Below, piece by piece: positions 36,938-46,272 of a DNA stretch of 64,000 bases (position 1 is the stretch's first letter; every line of letters starts with the position of its first letter). Both the position numbers and the translations under genes were made by a program. The notes under the pieces are model-generated. The model searched no databases and had not been told where the DNA came from. It saw nothing but the letters and a program-made list of their open reading frames with translations. The stretch covers positions 186,001 to 250,000 of the forward strand of contig NZ_KB892377.1 in NCBI RefSeq assembly GCF_000373785.1, given 5' to 3'. This stretch comes from Erysipelothrix tonsillarum DSM 14972 (GTDB lineage: Bacteria > Bacillota_I > Bacilli_A > Erysipelotrichales > Erysipelotrichaceae).

Positions 36938-38240
36938 GTTCTCGTGATGATCTGCGACTTAGTTTTTTTAGGTAATATTTATGATCGCGATAATCTTTCC
37001 ATTGACGATAAATAAGATATAGAACCGCAAGGATTCCTAATCCAACTGCTAGGATAAATGCAATTAACTTGAGCGCTTCGAAGGCAACTTTAAGGTAAGA
37101 GAGTTTTATTTCTTCGGGATTTAAGATGTCTTTTTCAATAAGATGTTTTCCTTTATAAGCAAATCGAACAGTTCCCATTTTAAAATCTTTGGGAATGGGT
37201 GCTTCGAAGGTGGATTGTGTCGGTATAAATTCAATTTTTAAATCGCTAGAACTATAATCTCGTGGGAGAAAACTTGAAATATCTTCATTAAAATATACAT
37301 CAAAATCAGTTCGTCCATTTTTAATTGGGACAGTTTGAATTGTTGTGTTTTTATACAATAGAGGGACATGATTATAGTTTGTTATGACATGTTCATAAAC
37401 CGTACCGTGATCCATAATTTGTGTATAAAGACGATTTTCAAATGGGGCGTTGGTGGAAATGAAAAGATAGGCTTGTGAGCCGTCTTGAGCAAAACTTGAG
37501 AGTGAGCGCTCAGCGAGGTCAGTGGTTCCGGATTTAGCCCCTTTGATCATGTTGTATCCCATTTTGTGCCCGACTACAAGCGAATCATTGGTTAATGGAA
37601 TGCCATTTGGGTGTGATGGCGTAGGGGATGTCGTATAGGTTTCAGTTTCGTAGATTGATTTAAAGATAGGGTTATCGAGTGCGTAAATAAGGAGTTTTGC
37701 AAGGTCATCCATTGTGGTTAGATGCTCGGGATCATCCAAGCCACTTGTATTGACAAAGTGGGAGTCTTTCATGCCAATACGCTGAGCAAGACGATTCATT
37801 TTATCAACCAACTTTTCAGGATCTTGGGTTAAATAGTAAGACATGGCACGCGTTGCGTCTGCGCCTGAAGGCATCATAATTCCGTGAAGGATATCATTTA
37901 AGGTTACTTGGTCTCCTTCTTGAAATCCTGCAACGGATGCAATTGGATCCAATCCATCAAAAACTTCGGGAGGTAAGGTATAAAGTGTATCCAGTGAAGT
38001 ATCACCCAACGACTCAATCGCTGTGATGACGGTAAGGACTTTTGTAATGGAGGCTGGATGCACGCGTAAAGCGTGGTTTTTCTCAGCAAGCGTTTGACCT
38101 GTATTAAGATCTACTAAAATATAGTTTTGACTATTCAAGCCGAGATCGTAAATCGGGATAATATCATGGTTTCCTTCAGCATTAATCGGAATTATGGTGC
38201 AAATAAGGAAAAGTAAAGTCAGAATGATTTTTTTGTTCAT
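36930..38240 (-). CDS. dacA: D-alanyl-D-alanine carboxypeptidase (low-molecular-mass PBP, DacA type)
   Basis: 436 aa. Signal peptide (KKIILTLLFLICTIIPINA), peptidase S11 domain with SITK (SxxK, about residue 64), SGADA in the place of SxN, and KSGTT (KTG box), then a beta domain and, unusually, a C-terminal transmembrane helix (LIAFILAVGLGILAVLYLIY) with a basic cytoplasmic tail instead of an amphipathic anchor. It trims the terminal D-residue from stem pentapeptides. If precursors end in D-Ser (see ddl), this enzyme would also meet D-Ala-D-Ser. Confidence 0.9.
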   Translation of the reverse strand: MNKKIILTLLFLICTIIPINAEGNHDIIPIYDLGLNSQNYILVDLNTGQTLAEKNHALRVHPASITKVLTVITAIESLGDTSLDTLYTLPPEVFDGLDPIASVAGFQEGDQVTLNDILHGIMMPSGADATRAMSYYLTQDPEKLVDKMNRLAQRIGMKDSHFVNTSGLDDPEHLTTMDDLAKLLIYALDNPIFKSIYETETYTTSPTPSHPNGIPLTNDSLVVGHKMGYNMIKGAKSGTTDLAERSLSSFAQDGSQAYLFISTNAPFENRLYTQIMDHGTVYEHVITNYNHVPLLYKNTTIQTVPIKNGRTDFDVYFNEDISSFLPRDYSSSDLKIEFIPTQSTFEAPIPKDFKMGTVRFAYKGKHLIEKDILNPEEIKLSYLKVAFEALKLIAFILAVGLGILAVLYLIYRQWKDYRDHKYYLKKLSRRSSREQK

Positions 38241-38392
38241 GTTAATACCTCATTATGTGTTTTATCAATCATACGACATAATACCATTGAAAGGGTAAAA
38301 AAATCCTGAAAAATATAAAAATGCGAGTGATTCATACATTGGATGAATAAGTTCTATGATAAAATAGAAGTAGAAAAGAAAAGAGGTCGAAC

Positions 38393-38776
38393 ATGAAATT
38401 ATTAGTTATCAGTGATCGGGATTCGATAAAACAAGAAATCACCGATTTAAAGATGGATTTTGAGTATTTAGATTTACGCCGAGGATTTTCAAATGAACAA
38501 TTAATGGATGTTTACGAAAATGAAAAACCGGAATTGTGTCGTACAGTGCGTGATGAAATTGAATTAATTAATCCGGATAAAATTGTCGTCATTGGTGCTT
38601 TGGAAGGCTATGTTTGGCTCGGTACGATTGTGACACGTTTATTTGGTCAGTTTAATTCTTGGAATGGTCAACGCGACAATGAATTTGGGAAGACCGTGTT
38701 AAGTATTAATGGTAAGTCCGTGCCATTGTATGCAATCTATCAAACAAGTGATTGGGGGCTTGTGGATGAAAAGTAG
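38393..38776 (+). CDS. Hypothetical protein (127 aa)
   Basis: 127 aa, soluble, probably alpha/beta: N-terminal strand MKLLVISDRD, helix, acidic EYLDLRRGFSNEQLMDVYEN, and the strand-loop INPDKIVVIGALEGYVWLG, which resembles a Rossmann-type nucleotide or phosphate loop. No family named. AAGAGGTCG precedes the ATG. It overlaps the aminotransferase start by 11 bp, so the two are co-translated. Confidence 0.7.
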   Translation: MKLLVISDRDSIKQEITDLKMDFEYLDLRRGFSNEQLMDVYENEKPELCRTVRDEIELINPDKIVVIGALEGYVWLGTIVTRLFGQFNSWNGQRDNEFGKTVLSINGKSVPLYAIYQTSDWGLVDEK

Positions 38777-39905
38777 GATTGAACGGTTGACGTTAAGTGG
38801 AATCCGACAATTCGCTGCGCGTTATCAGGGGCACGAAGATATGGTTTTTCTAACTATTGGTGAGCCAGATTTAGATACGCCGGATGCGATTAAAGAGGCA
38901 GCTATGGATTCCCTCAATCGTAATGACACGCACTATCCGCCAGCGGTTGGAAATTTGGAACTTCGTGAAGCCATTGCTCAGTATGAATCACAATTCAATC
39001 TCAAACCGTACACAGAAGCGAATGTGATCATAACAAACGGTGCCACCGAAGGATTAACGCTTGCGATTTGGTCCGTGGTTCAGGAAGGAGATGAGGTAGT
39101 TATCTTTACCCCGAGCTTCCCTTTATATCAAACGCAAGTTACATTGGCAGGGGCAGTTCCAGTATTGCTTGATACGAGTGTCTCCGATTTTCAAGTGACA
39201 CGTGAGATGTTAGAAGCGGTGATTACAGATCGGACCCGTGCAATTCTTTTTGCGACCCCCAATAATCCTACTGGAGTTGTGTATAATGAAGCAAGTATTC
39301 AGGCTATTCGTGAAGTGTTAACAGTACGCTCTGATATCTATGTAATTGTTGATGAAGTTTATCGATCAATGCTTTATGAGGGAGCAATTCCAACCTTAAG
39401 ATTTGATGAATCTTTGCAAGACCAAATAATCATTACGCAAAGCTTCTCGAAATCGCATGCCATGACAGGATGGCGTGTGGGTTACGTCCTTGCGGATACA
39501 AAGTGCATTGAATTAATGCACCGTCTTCATCAAAACCTTGTGACGGGAATTTCAAGTTTCTCACAATCAGCTTGCATTGTAGCTCTTGGAGTGGACACAC
39601 GCTATATGGTTGAAGCTTATGCAATACGTCGTGATTATATCCTTCAACGTTTGGATGAGATGGGGATGTCCTATGTCCGTCCAGAAGGTGCATTTTATGT
39701 TTTTCCATCAATCAAAGAGTTTGGCATGGCTTCGGAAGCGTTTGCAACCCAATTAGCGGACCAATATGGTCTTGTTACCATTCCAGGGATTTATTTTGGT
39801 ACAGAGGGCCATATTCGAATTTCTTATGGAAGTCCTCTTACGGTTCTCGAAAAGGGAATGGATCGTTTAGAACAATTTGTACGGGATCTTAGGGCAAATA
39901 ATTAG
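38766..39905 (+). CDS. PLP-dependent class I/II aminotransferase
   Basis: 379 aa from the ATG at 38766 overlapping the previous stop; a 19-codon upstream extension would lie within the preceding gene. Fold type I motifs: VFLTIGEPDLDTPDAI, TNGATEGLTLAIWS, FATPNNPTGVVY, IVDEVYRSM and SFSKSHAMTGWRVGYV with the PLP lysine in SKSHAMTGWR. It is close to aspartate/aromatic aminotransferases (PatA/AspC); substrate not resolved. Confidence 0.88.
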   Translation: MKSRIERLTLSGIRQFAARYQGHEDMVFLTIGEPDLDTPDAIKEAAMDSLNRNDTHYPPAVGNLELREAIAQYESQFNLKPYTEANVIITNGATEGLTLAIWSVVQEGDEVVIFTPSFPLYQTQVTLAGAVPVLLDTSVSDFQVTREMLEAVITDRTRAILFATPNNPTGVVYNEASIQAIREVLTVRSDIYVIVDEVYRSMLYEGAIPTLRFDESLQDQIIITQSFSKSHAMTGWRVGYVLADTKCIELMHRLHQNLVTGISSFSQSACIVALGVDTRYMVEAYAIRRDYILQRLDEMGMSYVRPEGAFYVFPSIKEFGMASEAFATQLADQYGLVTIPGIYFGTEGHIRISYGSPLTVLEKGMDRLEQFVRDLRANN

Positions 39906-39927
39906 TCGATTTATCGGTGAATTAACC

Positions 39928-39956
39928 TTGTCTAAGTAAGGTCAGTATGATAGAAT
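39928..39956 (+). promoter_or_regulatory. Promoter of the rpsB operon
   Basis: TTGTCT (39928-39933), 17-bp spacer, TAGAAT (39951-39956). Confidence 0.7.
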
Positions 39957-39962
39957 ATACAA

Positions 39963-40075
39963 TGGCATCAAAAGAATGCCTAATTCACACATCATGGATT
40001 CGTAGACCCCGTGCTCACGATGAGTTGTCTACTTTAGAAATGATGGAGGACTAACGGAAAGGTAGGAATTTAGTT
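39963..40075 (+). promoter_or_regulatory. Structured 5' leader of rpsB (candidate S2 autoregulatory RNA)
   Basis: A ~110-nt leader. Hairpin 1: GGCAT/ATGCC with a 7-base loop (39964-39980). Hairpin 2: GTAGAC pairs with GTCTAC, with CGTG/CACG inside. It ends before the AAAGGTAGG ribosome-binding site. Long leaders that bind S2 are known before rpsB in other bacteria; whether this one does is inference. Confidence 0.45.
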
Positions 40076-41014
40076 ATGTCAGTTGTGACAATGAAGAAAT
40101 TATTAGAAAGCGGAGTTCATTATGGACACCAAACACGTCGTTGGAATCCAAAAATGAAACCATATATTTATGCAGCGAAAAATCGTATTTACATTATCGA
40201 TTTGAACAAGACTCAAGAAAAACTTGACGAGGCATATGCAGCAATGAAAGATATCGCAGAAAAAGGCGGTAAACTCTTAATTGTTGGTACAAAGAAACAA
40301 GCTCAAACAATCGTATTAGAAGAGGCACTACGTAGTGGATCATTCTTTATCAACCAACGTTGGTTAGGTGGTACATTAACAAACTTCCGTACAATCCAAA
40401 AATCAATTCGTCGTTTAGTTGAAATTGAAGAAATGGAAAACAGCGGATCAATCAATGTTTATACTAAAAAAGAAGTGTCATTATTACTTAAAGAAAAAGA
40501 TCGTCTAGAAAACTTCTTAGGCGGAATTAAAGAAATGAAGAAACTTCCAGATGCATTATTTGTGGTAGACCCAATTGAAGATGCTAACGCAGTTGCTGAA
40601 GCACGTAAATTAGGAATCCCAGTATTTGGAATCGTTGATACAAACTGTGATCCAGATGCAGTTGATTACGCAATCCCTGGTAATGATGATGCAATCCGCG
40701 CAATCCGTACAATCGTAGGATTAATGGCAGATGCAATGATCGAACCAAAAGGTGGCGTATTACAAGTTGCTTATCAAGATCAAGATGTTGAAGATATCAC
40801 AATGGAAGACGTTATCGTTAACGTAGAACAACAAGCTGCTGAAAATGACCGTCGTCGTCGTCAACGTTTCGAAGAACGTCGTAAACGCGATGATCGTCGT
40901 CGTCAACAACGTTATACACGTAATGACCGTCCGTCAAACGACCGTCCGTCAAATAACCGTGACGAAAAAGTTGAAGCAAAACAAGAAACAAAAACAGAAA
41001 AAAGTGAGGCGTAA
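40076..41014 (+). CDS. rpsB: 30S ribosomal protein S2 with long charged C-terminal extension
   Basis: 312 aa against about 230-260 usual. The S2 body is complete to about residue 235 ([52 protein letters not shown]). The remaining ~65 residues are low complexity: Arg/Asp repeats ([20 protein letters not shown]), duplicated NDRPS and a Lys/Glu end. It forms one operon with tsf 2 bp downstream. Confidence 0.96.
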   Translation: MSVVTMKKLLESGVHYGHQTRRWNPKMKPYIYAAKNRIYIIDLNKTQEKLDEAYAAMKDIAEKGGKLLIVGTKKQAQTIVLEEALRSGSFFINQRWLGGTLTNFRTIQKSIRRLVEIEEMENSGSINVYTKKEVSLLLKEKDRLENFLGGIKEMKKLPDALFVVDPIEDANAVAEARKLGIPVFGIVDTNCDPDAVDYAIPGNDDAIRAIRTIVGLMADAMIEPKGGVLQVAYQDQDVEDITMEDVIVNVEQQAAENDRRRRQRFEERRKRDDRRRQQRYTRNDRPSNDRPSNNRDEKVEAKQETKTEKSEA

Positions 41015-41016
41015 AG

Positions 41017-41901
41017 ATGATTAGTGCAAAGTTAGTTAAAGAACTTCGTGATCTTACTGGAGCTGGAATGATGGACTGTAAGAAAGCTCTTGAAGCTACT
41101 GAAGGCGATATTCAAGCTTCAGTTGACTGGTTACGAGAAAAAGGTATTTCAAATGCTCAAAAGAAATCAGGTCGTATTGCTGCTGAAGGAACAACAAAGG
41201 TTACTGTTAAGGGAAACCGCGGTATTGTTATCGAAGTAAACTCAGAAACAGACTTTGTTGCTAAGAATGATCAATTTGTTGAACTCGTTGATACATTAAG
41301 CGACGTAATTCTTGATTCAAATCCTGCAGATTTAGATGCAGCATTAGCACTTGACGTAAATGGACAAACAGTATCTGACTTAGTTGTTGCTGCTACAGCA
41401 ACAATTGGAGAAAAAATTACATTACGCCGTTTCTCAATTGTAGAAAAAGCTGATGATGAAGTATTCGGTGAGTACATGCATATGGGTGGAAAGATTTCAG
41501 CATTAGTTGTTCTTAAGAACGCTGATGAAGAATTAGCAAAAGACATGGCAATGCAAATTGCTTCAATGTCACCACAATATGTGTCACAAGCTGAAATTCC
41601 TTCAGAAATTATTGATCATGAAACAAACATTCAAGTTGAAATCGTTAAAAATGACGAATCACTTTCAAGCAAACCTGAACAAGTTGTTGCTGGAATCATT
41701 AAAGGACGCGTAAGCAAATCAATGCAAGACATCTCATTAGTTGATCAAATCTTCTTTAAAGATGGAAAAGCTAAGGTTTCACAAGTTCTTAAAACAGCAA
41801 ACGCAAGCGTAGAATCATTTGTACGTTATGCAGTTGGTGAAGGTATTGAAAAACGCGAAGAAGACTTCGCAGCTGAAGTTGCAAAAGCAGCTCAAGTTTA
41901 A
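41017..41901 (+). CDS. tsf: Elongation factor Ts
   Basis: 294 aa. UBA-like N-domain LVKELRDLTGAGMMDCKKAL and the EF-Tu contact NSETDFVAKNDQFV (TDFV motif), core and dimerisation domains. It recycles GDP from EF-Tu. Confidence 0.97.
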   Translation: MISAKLVKELRDLTGAGMMDCKKALEATEGDIQASVDWLREKGISNAQKKSGRIAAEGTTKVTVKGNRGIVIEVNSETDFVAKNDQFVELVDTLSDVILDSNPADLDAALALDVNGQTVSDLVVAATATIGEKITLRRFSIVEKADDEVFGEYMHMGGKISALVVLKNADEELAKDMAMQIASMSPQYVSQAEIPSEIIDHETNIQVEIVKNDESLSSKPEQVVAGIIKGRVSKSMQDISLVDQIFFKDGKAKVSQVLKTANASVESFVRYAVGEGIEKREEDFAAEVAKAAQV

Positions 41902-41913
41902 TTAATGACTTAT

Positions 41914-41939
41914 AAGGACACAGTTACTGTGTCCTTTTT
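41914..41939 (+). terminator. Terminator/attenuator between tsf and pyrH
   Basis: Perfect AAGGACACAG/CTGTGTCCTT stem with TTA loop, then TTT; pyrH starts 16 bp later, so partial read-through is expected. Confidence 0.75.
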
Positions 41940-41954
41940 GAAAGGACGTGCAAC

Positions 41955-42668
41955 ATGTACAAACGCGTATTGTTAAAATTAAGCGGAGAAGCTCTATCAA
42001 CAGATGGAGAAATCTTTGATCCGATCGTTCTCGATGATTTATCAGAACAAATTAAAACAATCGTCAATGATGGTGTCGAAGTCGCTATCGTTGTCGGAGG
42101 AGGGAACTTTGTAAGGGGTCGAATGGCTGAAGATTTAGGCATTGATCGTATGCAAGTTGACTACATGGGAATGTTGGGCACTGTAATTAACGCTTTAGCA
42201 ATCCAAGGCGCTTTAGAACGCAATGGCGTTGAAACGCGAGTTCAAACTGCAATTGATATGACTAAGGTCGCAGAACCATTTATTCCACGTCGCGCAATTC
42301 GTCACTTAGAGAAGGGACGGGTTGTCGTGTTTGGTGCTGGTACTGGATCCGCATACTTCTCAACGGATACCACTGCAGCGTTACGCGCTTCGGAAATTAA
42401 GGCTGATGTAATTTTAATGGCTAAAAATGGCGTAGACGGAGTTTATAATTCTGATCCACGTTTAAATCCGGACGCTTTAAAATATGATAGTTTATCCTAT
42501 ATGGATGTAATCCAAGAAGAACTTGCAGTTATGGATACTACCGCAACATCAATGTGTATGGATAATGATATCGACTTAATTGTATTTAATATGAATGAAA
42601 AAAATAATATAATAAAAGCAGTAAAAGGTGAAGCGGTAGCGACACGTGTATCTAAGGGAGGAAAATAA
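41955..42668 (+). CDS. pyrH: UMP kinase
   Basis: 237 aa. Amino-acid-kinase fold: [34 protein letters not shown], PGxGT-like [14 protein letters not shown]. It phosphorylates UMP to UDP, needed for nucleotides and for UDP-sugar cell-wall precursors. Followed by frr as in most Firmicutes. Confidence 0.97.
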   Translation: MYKRVLLKLSGEALSTDGEIFDPIVLDDLSEQIKTIVNDGVEVAIVVGGGNFVRGRMAEDLGIDRMQVDYMGMLGTVINALAIQGALERNGVETRVQTAIDMTKVAEPFIPRRAIRHLEKGRVVVFGAGTGSAYFSTDTTAALRASEIKADVILMAKNGVDGVYNSDPRLNPDALKYDSLSYMDVIQEELAVMDTTATSMCMDNDIDLIVFNMNEKNNIIKAVKGEAVATRVSKGGK

Positions 42669-42670
42669 AG

Positions 42671-43216
42671 ATGCAATCAATCATTAACGATGGTCGTCTC
42701 TTAATGGACGAAGTCATTGAAAACTTTGAAACCCGTCTTGGCGGTTTACGTTCAGGACGTGCAAACGTATCAATGTTATATGGAGTTTCAATTGATTACT
42801 ATGGTTCAGCAACACCCCTTGAGCAAATTGCTCAAATTTCAGTTGTAGAAGGACGTCAATTGGTTATTAAACCTTTCGATCCTTCTGCACTTAAAGAAAT
42901 TGAACATACAATCAATAACGGTTCTTTAGGATTATTAGCACAAAATGATGGAACTGTAGTTCGTATTAATGTGCCTCAATTAACTGAAGAAACACGTAAA
43001 GAAGTATCAAAACAAGTCGGTAGTTTAGCTGAAGATGCTAAAGTAGCGGCACGTAATGTTCGTCGTGATTTAAATGATGAAATCAAAAAACTTGAAGATC
43101 TTCCAGAAGATCAAGAAAAACGACTTCTTGATGATGTTCAAAAACTAACGGATGATGTTACGAAGAAAATTGACGCGATTTCTAAAGACAAAGTTAAGGA
43201 AATCATGACTATCTAA
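42671..43216 (+). CDS. frr: Ribosome recycling factor
   Basis: 181 aa. Typical RRF: RSGRANVSMLYGVSIDYYGS, PFDPSALKEIEHTI, LTEETRKEVSKQV. It splits post-termination ribosomes with EF-G. 2 bp after pyrH; AGGGAGG upstream. Confidence 0.97.
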   Translation: MQSIINDGRLLMDEVIENFETRLGGLRSGRANVSMLYGVSIDYYGSATPLEQIAQISVVEGRQLVIKPFDPSALKEIEHTINNGSLGLLAQNDGTVVRINVPQLTEETRKEVSKQVGSLAEDAKVAARNVRRDLNDEIKKLEDLPEDQEKRLLDDVQKLTDDVTKKIDAISKDKVKEIMTI

Positions 43217-43218
43217 TT

Positions 43219-43899
43219 ATGAACAGCCTAAAACATGTGGCCATCATCATGGATGGTAACGGAAGATGGGCAACCAAGCAAAAAAAAGAGCGTACATTCG
43301 GTCACTACTATGGTAGTGAGAATGTACGTGATATTGCTTTGGAGGCCTTGGATTTAGGAGTTGAAGTCATCACTTTGTATGCATTTTCAACAGAGAACTG
43401 GAAGCGTCCACAAAAAGAAATAGATTATCTCATGAAATTACCGGCTATATTTTTCGAAAAATTTTTAAAAGAACTTATGGAAAAAGGTATTCAGATTCGT
43501 ACCATTGGTGATTTAACAAAAATACCTGAGCGTACACGTAAGGTTATGGAAAATGCAGTTGAACGTACAAAAGATAATAATAAACTTATTCTTAATTTCG
43601 CATTAAATTATGGCTCTCGAGATGAAATTGTTCGAGCTGCACAGGAAATTGTGAATGAGGGTATCAATACTGTGACTGAAGCTGTTTTTGAGTCACATTT
43701 AGATACTTTCGGATTACCGCCGGTTGACTTATTAATTCGTACAGGAGGCGACCGTCGACTCTCAAATTACTTATTGTGGCAATTAGCGTATGCGGAACTT
43801 CTATTTGTAGATGTTCAATGGCCAGAGTTTGATCGTCCAATGTTTAAGACGTGTGTAGAGGATTTCAATCAACGAAATCGTAGATTTGGAGGACTTTAG
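43219..43899 (+). CDS. uppS: Undecaprenyl diphosphate synthase
   Basis: 226 aa. HVAIIMDGNGRWATKQKKER (catalytic Asp and pyrophosphate loop), FSTENWKRP, and RTGGDRRLSNYLLWQLAYAE with the FPP-binding basic cluster. It makes the C55 lipid carrier for wall synthesis. Follows frr by 2 bp. Confidence 0.96.
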   Translation: MNSLKHVAIIMDGNGRWATKQKKERTFGHYYGSENVRDIALEALDLGVEVITLYAFSTENWKRPQKEIDYLMKLPAIFFEKFLKELMEKGIQIRTIGDLTKIPERTRKVMENAVERTKDNNKLILNFALNYGSRDEIVRAAQEIVNEGINTVTEAVFESHLDTFGLPPVDLLIRTGGDRRLSNYLLWQLAYAELLFVDVQWPEFDRPMFKTCVEDFNQRNRRFGGL

Positions 43900-43900
43900 T

Positions 43901-44668
43901 ATGAAAGAGCGTATAACCACTGCCATTGTATTAGTCGCTATTTTTGGTGCAGCTTTATTAGCAGGGAATAAGGCTCTTTTTGCTTTAATTACGGCTTTAA
44001 TCCTTGTAGGGGCATATGAAATTTATTTGTTGAATAAAGACCGATTGAAACCAATTATTGTGCCTTTTATTATTGCTTTTACCTTAACGGGTGGTCTGAT
44101 TGAACCTAACTATGTGCCAGCATTTGCAGCTGTACTCATTATGACGCTTTTTGCCTTTACCGTCTTTTTCGAGTGGTATACCTTTGAAAATGTGTCATAC
44201 ATGTTTATTTTAATTATGATGCTCGTTCTTGCGGTTCAAGCGGTTACGGTTGTCTTATCCTTTGATAAGCTTGTGTTTATTTATGTCTTGCTTGCAACTT
44301 ACTTAACCGATACGTTTGCGTATTTCGGTGGGATGTTATTTGGAAAGCATAAATTAATTGAACGTATATCGCCTAAGAAAACCATCGAGGGTGCAGTTAT
44401 TGGCTACTTGATGTCTGCGATACTTTCATTTATTTTTGGTTATAACTTTATACTCGATTTTGTTCCGTTGAATGCGATTATTGCGGGATCACTCTTAATT
44501 CCTTTTATTGGACAGATTGGTGACTTAGCCTTTAGTTCCATCAAACGTCATTTTGATGTGAAGGATTTTGGTTATATTTTCCCAGGTCATGGCGGTGTGT
44601 TAGACCGCATTGATAGTGTTGTCTTTGCACTTTTAACATTTAATATTATTCTTACGATATTTATATAG
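43901..44668 (+). CDS. cdsA: Phosphatidate cytidylyltransferase (CDP-DAG synthase)
   Basis: 255 aa from the ATG at 43901 (GGAGG 6 bp upstream, inside the uppS end). About seven transmembrane helices and the family signature SSIKRHFDVKDFG, FPGHGGVLDRIDS near the C-terminus, plus SPKKTIEGAV. It makes CDP-diacylglycerol, the substrate of PgsA encoded at 61087. Confidence 0.93.
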   Translation: MKERITTAIVLVAIFGAALLAGNKALFALITALILVGAYEIYLLNKDRLKPIIVPFIIAFTLTGGLIEPNYVPAFAAVLIMTLFAFTVFFEWYTFENVSYMFILIMMLVLAVQAVTVVLSFDKLVFIYVLLATYLTDTFAYFGGMLFGKHKLIERISPKKTIEGAVIGYLMSAILSFIFGYNFILDFVPLNAIIAGSLLIPFIGQIGDLAFSSIKRHFDVKDFGYIFPGHGGVLDRIDSVVFALLTFNIILTIFI

Positions 44669-44677
44669 GAGGTACCC

Positions 44678-45742
44678 ATGCAAATTTTAATCAATATTTT
44701 TTATTTTGTTATCGTTATGGGACTTATAGTTTTTATTCATGAACTTGGTCATCTTATTGCTGCGAAGGCATTTGGAGTTTATTGTAATGAATTCGCAATT
44801 GGAATGGGACCTAAGATCTTCCAATACAAAAAAGAAGGTTGGGAAACAAGTTTTTCGATACGGGCATTTCCGCTCGGTGGGTTTGTATCCATGGCGGGAG
44901 AACCGGGCGAAGGAGATTTTGGCGTTGAGCGTGAGCGGACGGTTGTGGGGATTAAACCCTGGAAACGTCTGATTGTAATGCTAGCTGGAATCTTTATGAA
45001 TTTTGTTCTTGCGCTTGTGATATTCTCGGGTATCTTTATGTACTCGGGCATCGTTGACCAACCGGAACCTGTTATTGCTGGCGTGCAAGTAAATTCTCCA
45101 GCTGATAAAGCGGGCTTACAAGTTAATGATGAAATCGTAAAGCTTACATTTGATGATGGTAAGGTAGTTGTTCCTAAAGACTTTAATCAATTGGTTACCA
45201 GTATCATGGTTTATGAAGATCATGAAGTTACCGTAACGGTATTGCGTAATGGTCAAGAGGTAGACACAAAGCTTACTCCAGAATATAATGCTGAACAAGA
45301 ACGTTATTTAATTGGCGTTCAGGCAGTAAGTGGTGAGCATCGTGATTTAAACTTCTTTCAAGCAATTGGAGCTGGTTTTAATTTTGTTGGCTTCTTGATT
45401 CAACAACTTGGTTTTGTTTTAAATCGTCTTGTTCATGGTGTTGGCTTTAATTCTGTAGGTGGTCCAATTGGAATCTATCAGGCTACATCAAAAATTTCTA
45501 CCGATGGTTGGTTCTTTTTCTTAAACCTCGTAGGTCAACTATCAGTGAGTTTAGCGGTGATCAATCTCGTACCGATTCCAGTTATGGATGGTGGACGCGC
45601 TTTATTAACGCTCATTGAGATGATTATTCGTAGACCCATTCCTGAGAAAATTGAAAATGGTATTATGGCAATTGGAGTTGCAATGATTATGGCGCTCTTT
45701 GTCTTCGTAATGTTTAATGATATTCGTAAGTTAATTGGCTAA
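44678..45742 (+). CDS. rseP: Site-2 intramembrane zinc metalloprotease RseP/RasP
   Basis: 354 aa. HELGH zinc motif in the first membrane helix (IVFIHELGHLIAAKAFG), a single PDZ domain (about residues 115-205: VQVNSPADKAGLQVNDEI), and the third zinc-ligand motif VPIPVMDGGRALLTLIE. It cuts anti-sigma factors and signal-peptide remnants in the membrane. AGGAGG upstream; last gene of the rpsB-rseP cluster. Confidence 0.95.
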   Translation: MQILINIFYFVIVMGLIVFIHELGHLIAAKAFGVYCNEFAIGMGPKIFQYKKEGWETSFSIRAFPLGGFVSMAGEPGEGDFGVERERTVVGIKPWKRLIVMLAGIFMNFVLALVIFSGIFMYSGIVDQPEPVIAGVQVNSPADKAGLQVNDEIVKLTFDDGKVVVPKDFNQLVTSIMVYEDHEVTVTVLRNGQEVDTKLTPEYNAEQERYLIGVQAVSGEHRDLNFFQAIGAGFNFVGFLIQQLGFVLNRLVHGVGFNSVGGPIGIYQATSKISTDGWFFFLNLVGQLSVSLAVINLVPIPVMDGGRALLTLIEMIIRRPIPEKIENGIMAIGVAMIMALFVFVMFNDIRKLIG

Positions 45743-45761
45743 TTCAACTACGAATCGTGTT

Positions 45762-45785
45762 AAAAAAAGGCAACTGCCTTTTTTT
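45762..45785 (+). terminator. Terminator after rseP
   Basis: A-rich arm with GGCA/TGCC and seven T. Confidence 0.82.
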
Positions 45786-45813
45786 ATGTTATAATGTTCA
45801 AAAGGAGTATTTT

Positions 45814-46257
45814 ATGGCGTATAAAATTGAAAAACTTTCATTAGATAAAATGTGGCTGGCCACAATGGAGATCACAGTACCGGATTATTCACGTGATTTG
45901 TATTTAAAAGCAATCGATTCATTACGTAATGAATTGATACGTCTTAATGTGGAATTAACCGACCCGGAATATAACTACACTGTGGCATATGATTCTGAAA
46001 ACCGAATCGAACTCGTCGATGTGAAGCTTTTCATTGCTGTGAAAGAACCGATTGAAGACCTTGGACCGATTAAGTTTGTTCAAGAGAAACCTGATGAGTT
46101 AATACGTATTGTAGCGGATTCATTTGTGGATGTTCATACGGGTATTGCAGAATGGATGCATGAACACGATTATGTTGCTGATGGTGATATGAGACGTGTC
46201 GTCGATACACAAGAAGAATATGTCTTTGATTGTCCATATAAAAGAGCAGATGATTAA
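45814..46257 (+). CDS. GyrI/effector-binding-like protein (DUF5085-like)
   Basis: 147 aa from the ATG at 45814 (AAAGGAG upstream); the longer frame from 45757 runs through the terminator. The pattern of beta strand (MWLATMEITVP), helix (DYSRDLYLKAIDSLRNELIR), YNYTVAYDSENRIELVDVKL fits the duplicated SHS2 fold of GyrI-like effector-binding proteins. Family assignment is tentative; a small-molecule sensor or chaperone role is inferred. Confidence 0.5.
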   Translation: MAYKIEKLSLDKMWLATMEITVPDYSRDLYLKAIDSLRNELIRLNVELTDPEYNYTVAYDSENRIELVDVKLFIAVKEPIEDLGPIKFVQEKPDELIRIVADSFVDVHTGIAEWMHEHDYVADGDMRRVVDTQEEYVFDCPYKRADD

Positions 46258-46272
46258 TCTGCTCTTTTTTTT
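46241..46272. terminator. Bidirectional terminator
   Basis: Perfect AAAGAGCAGAT/ATCTGCTCTTT stem, loop GATTA, T tract; between the GyrI-like gene and trhA. Confidence 0.9.

Noticed and set aside
41914-41939. Operon end after tsf
   Set aside because: Although the hairpin is a good terminator, pyrH follows by 16 bp without a clear promoter, so it is treated as an attenuator within one operon.
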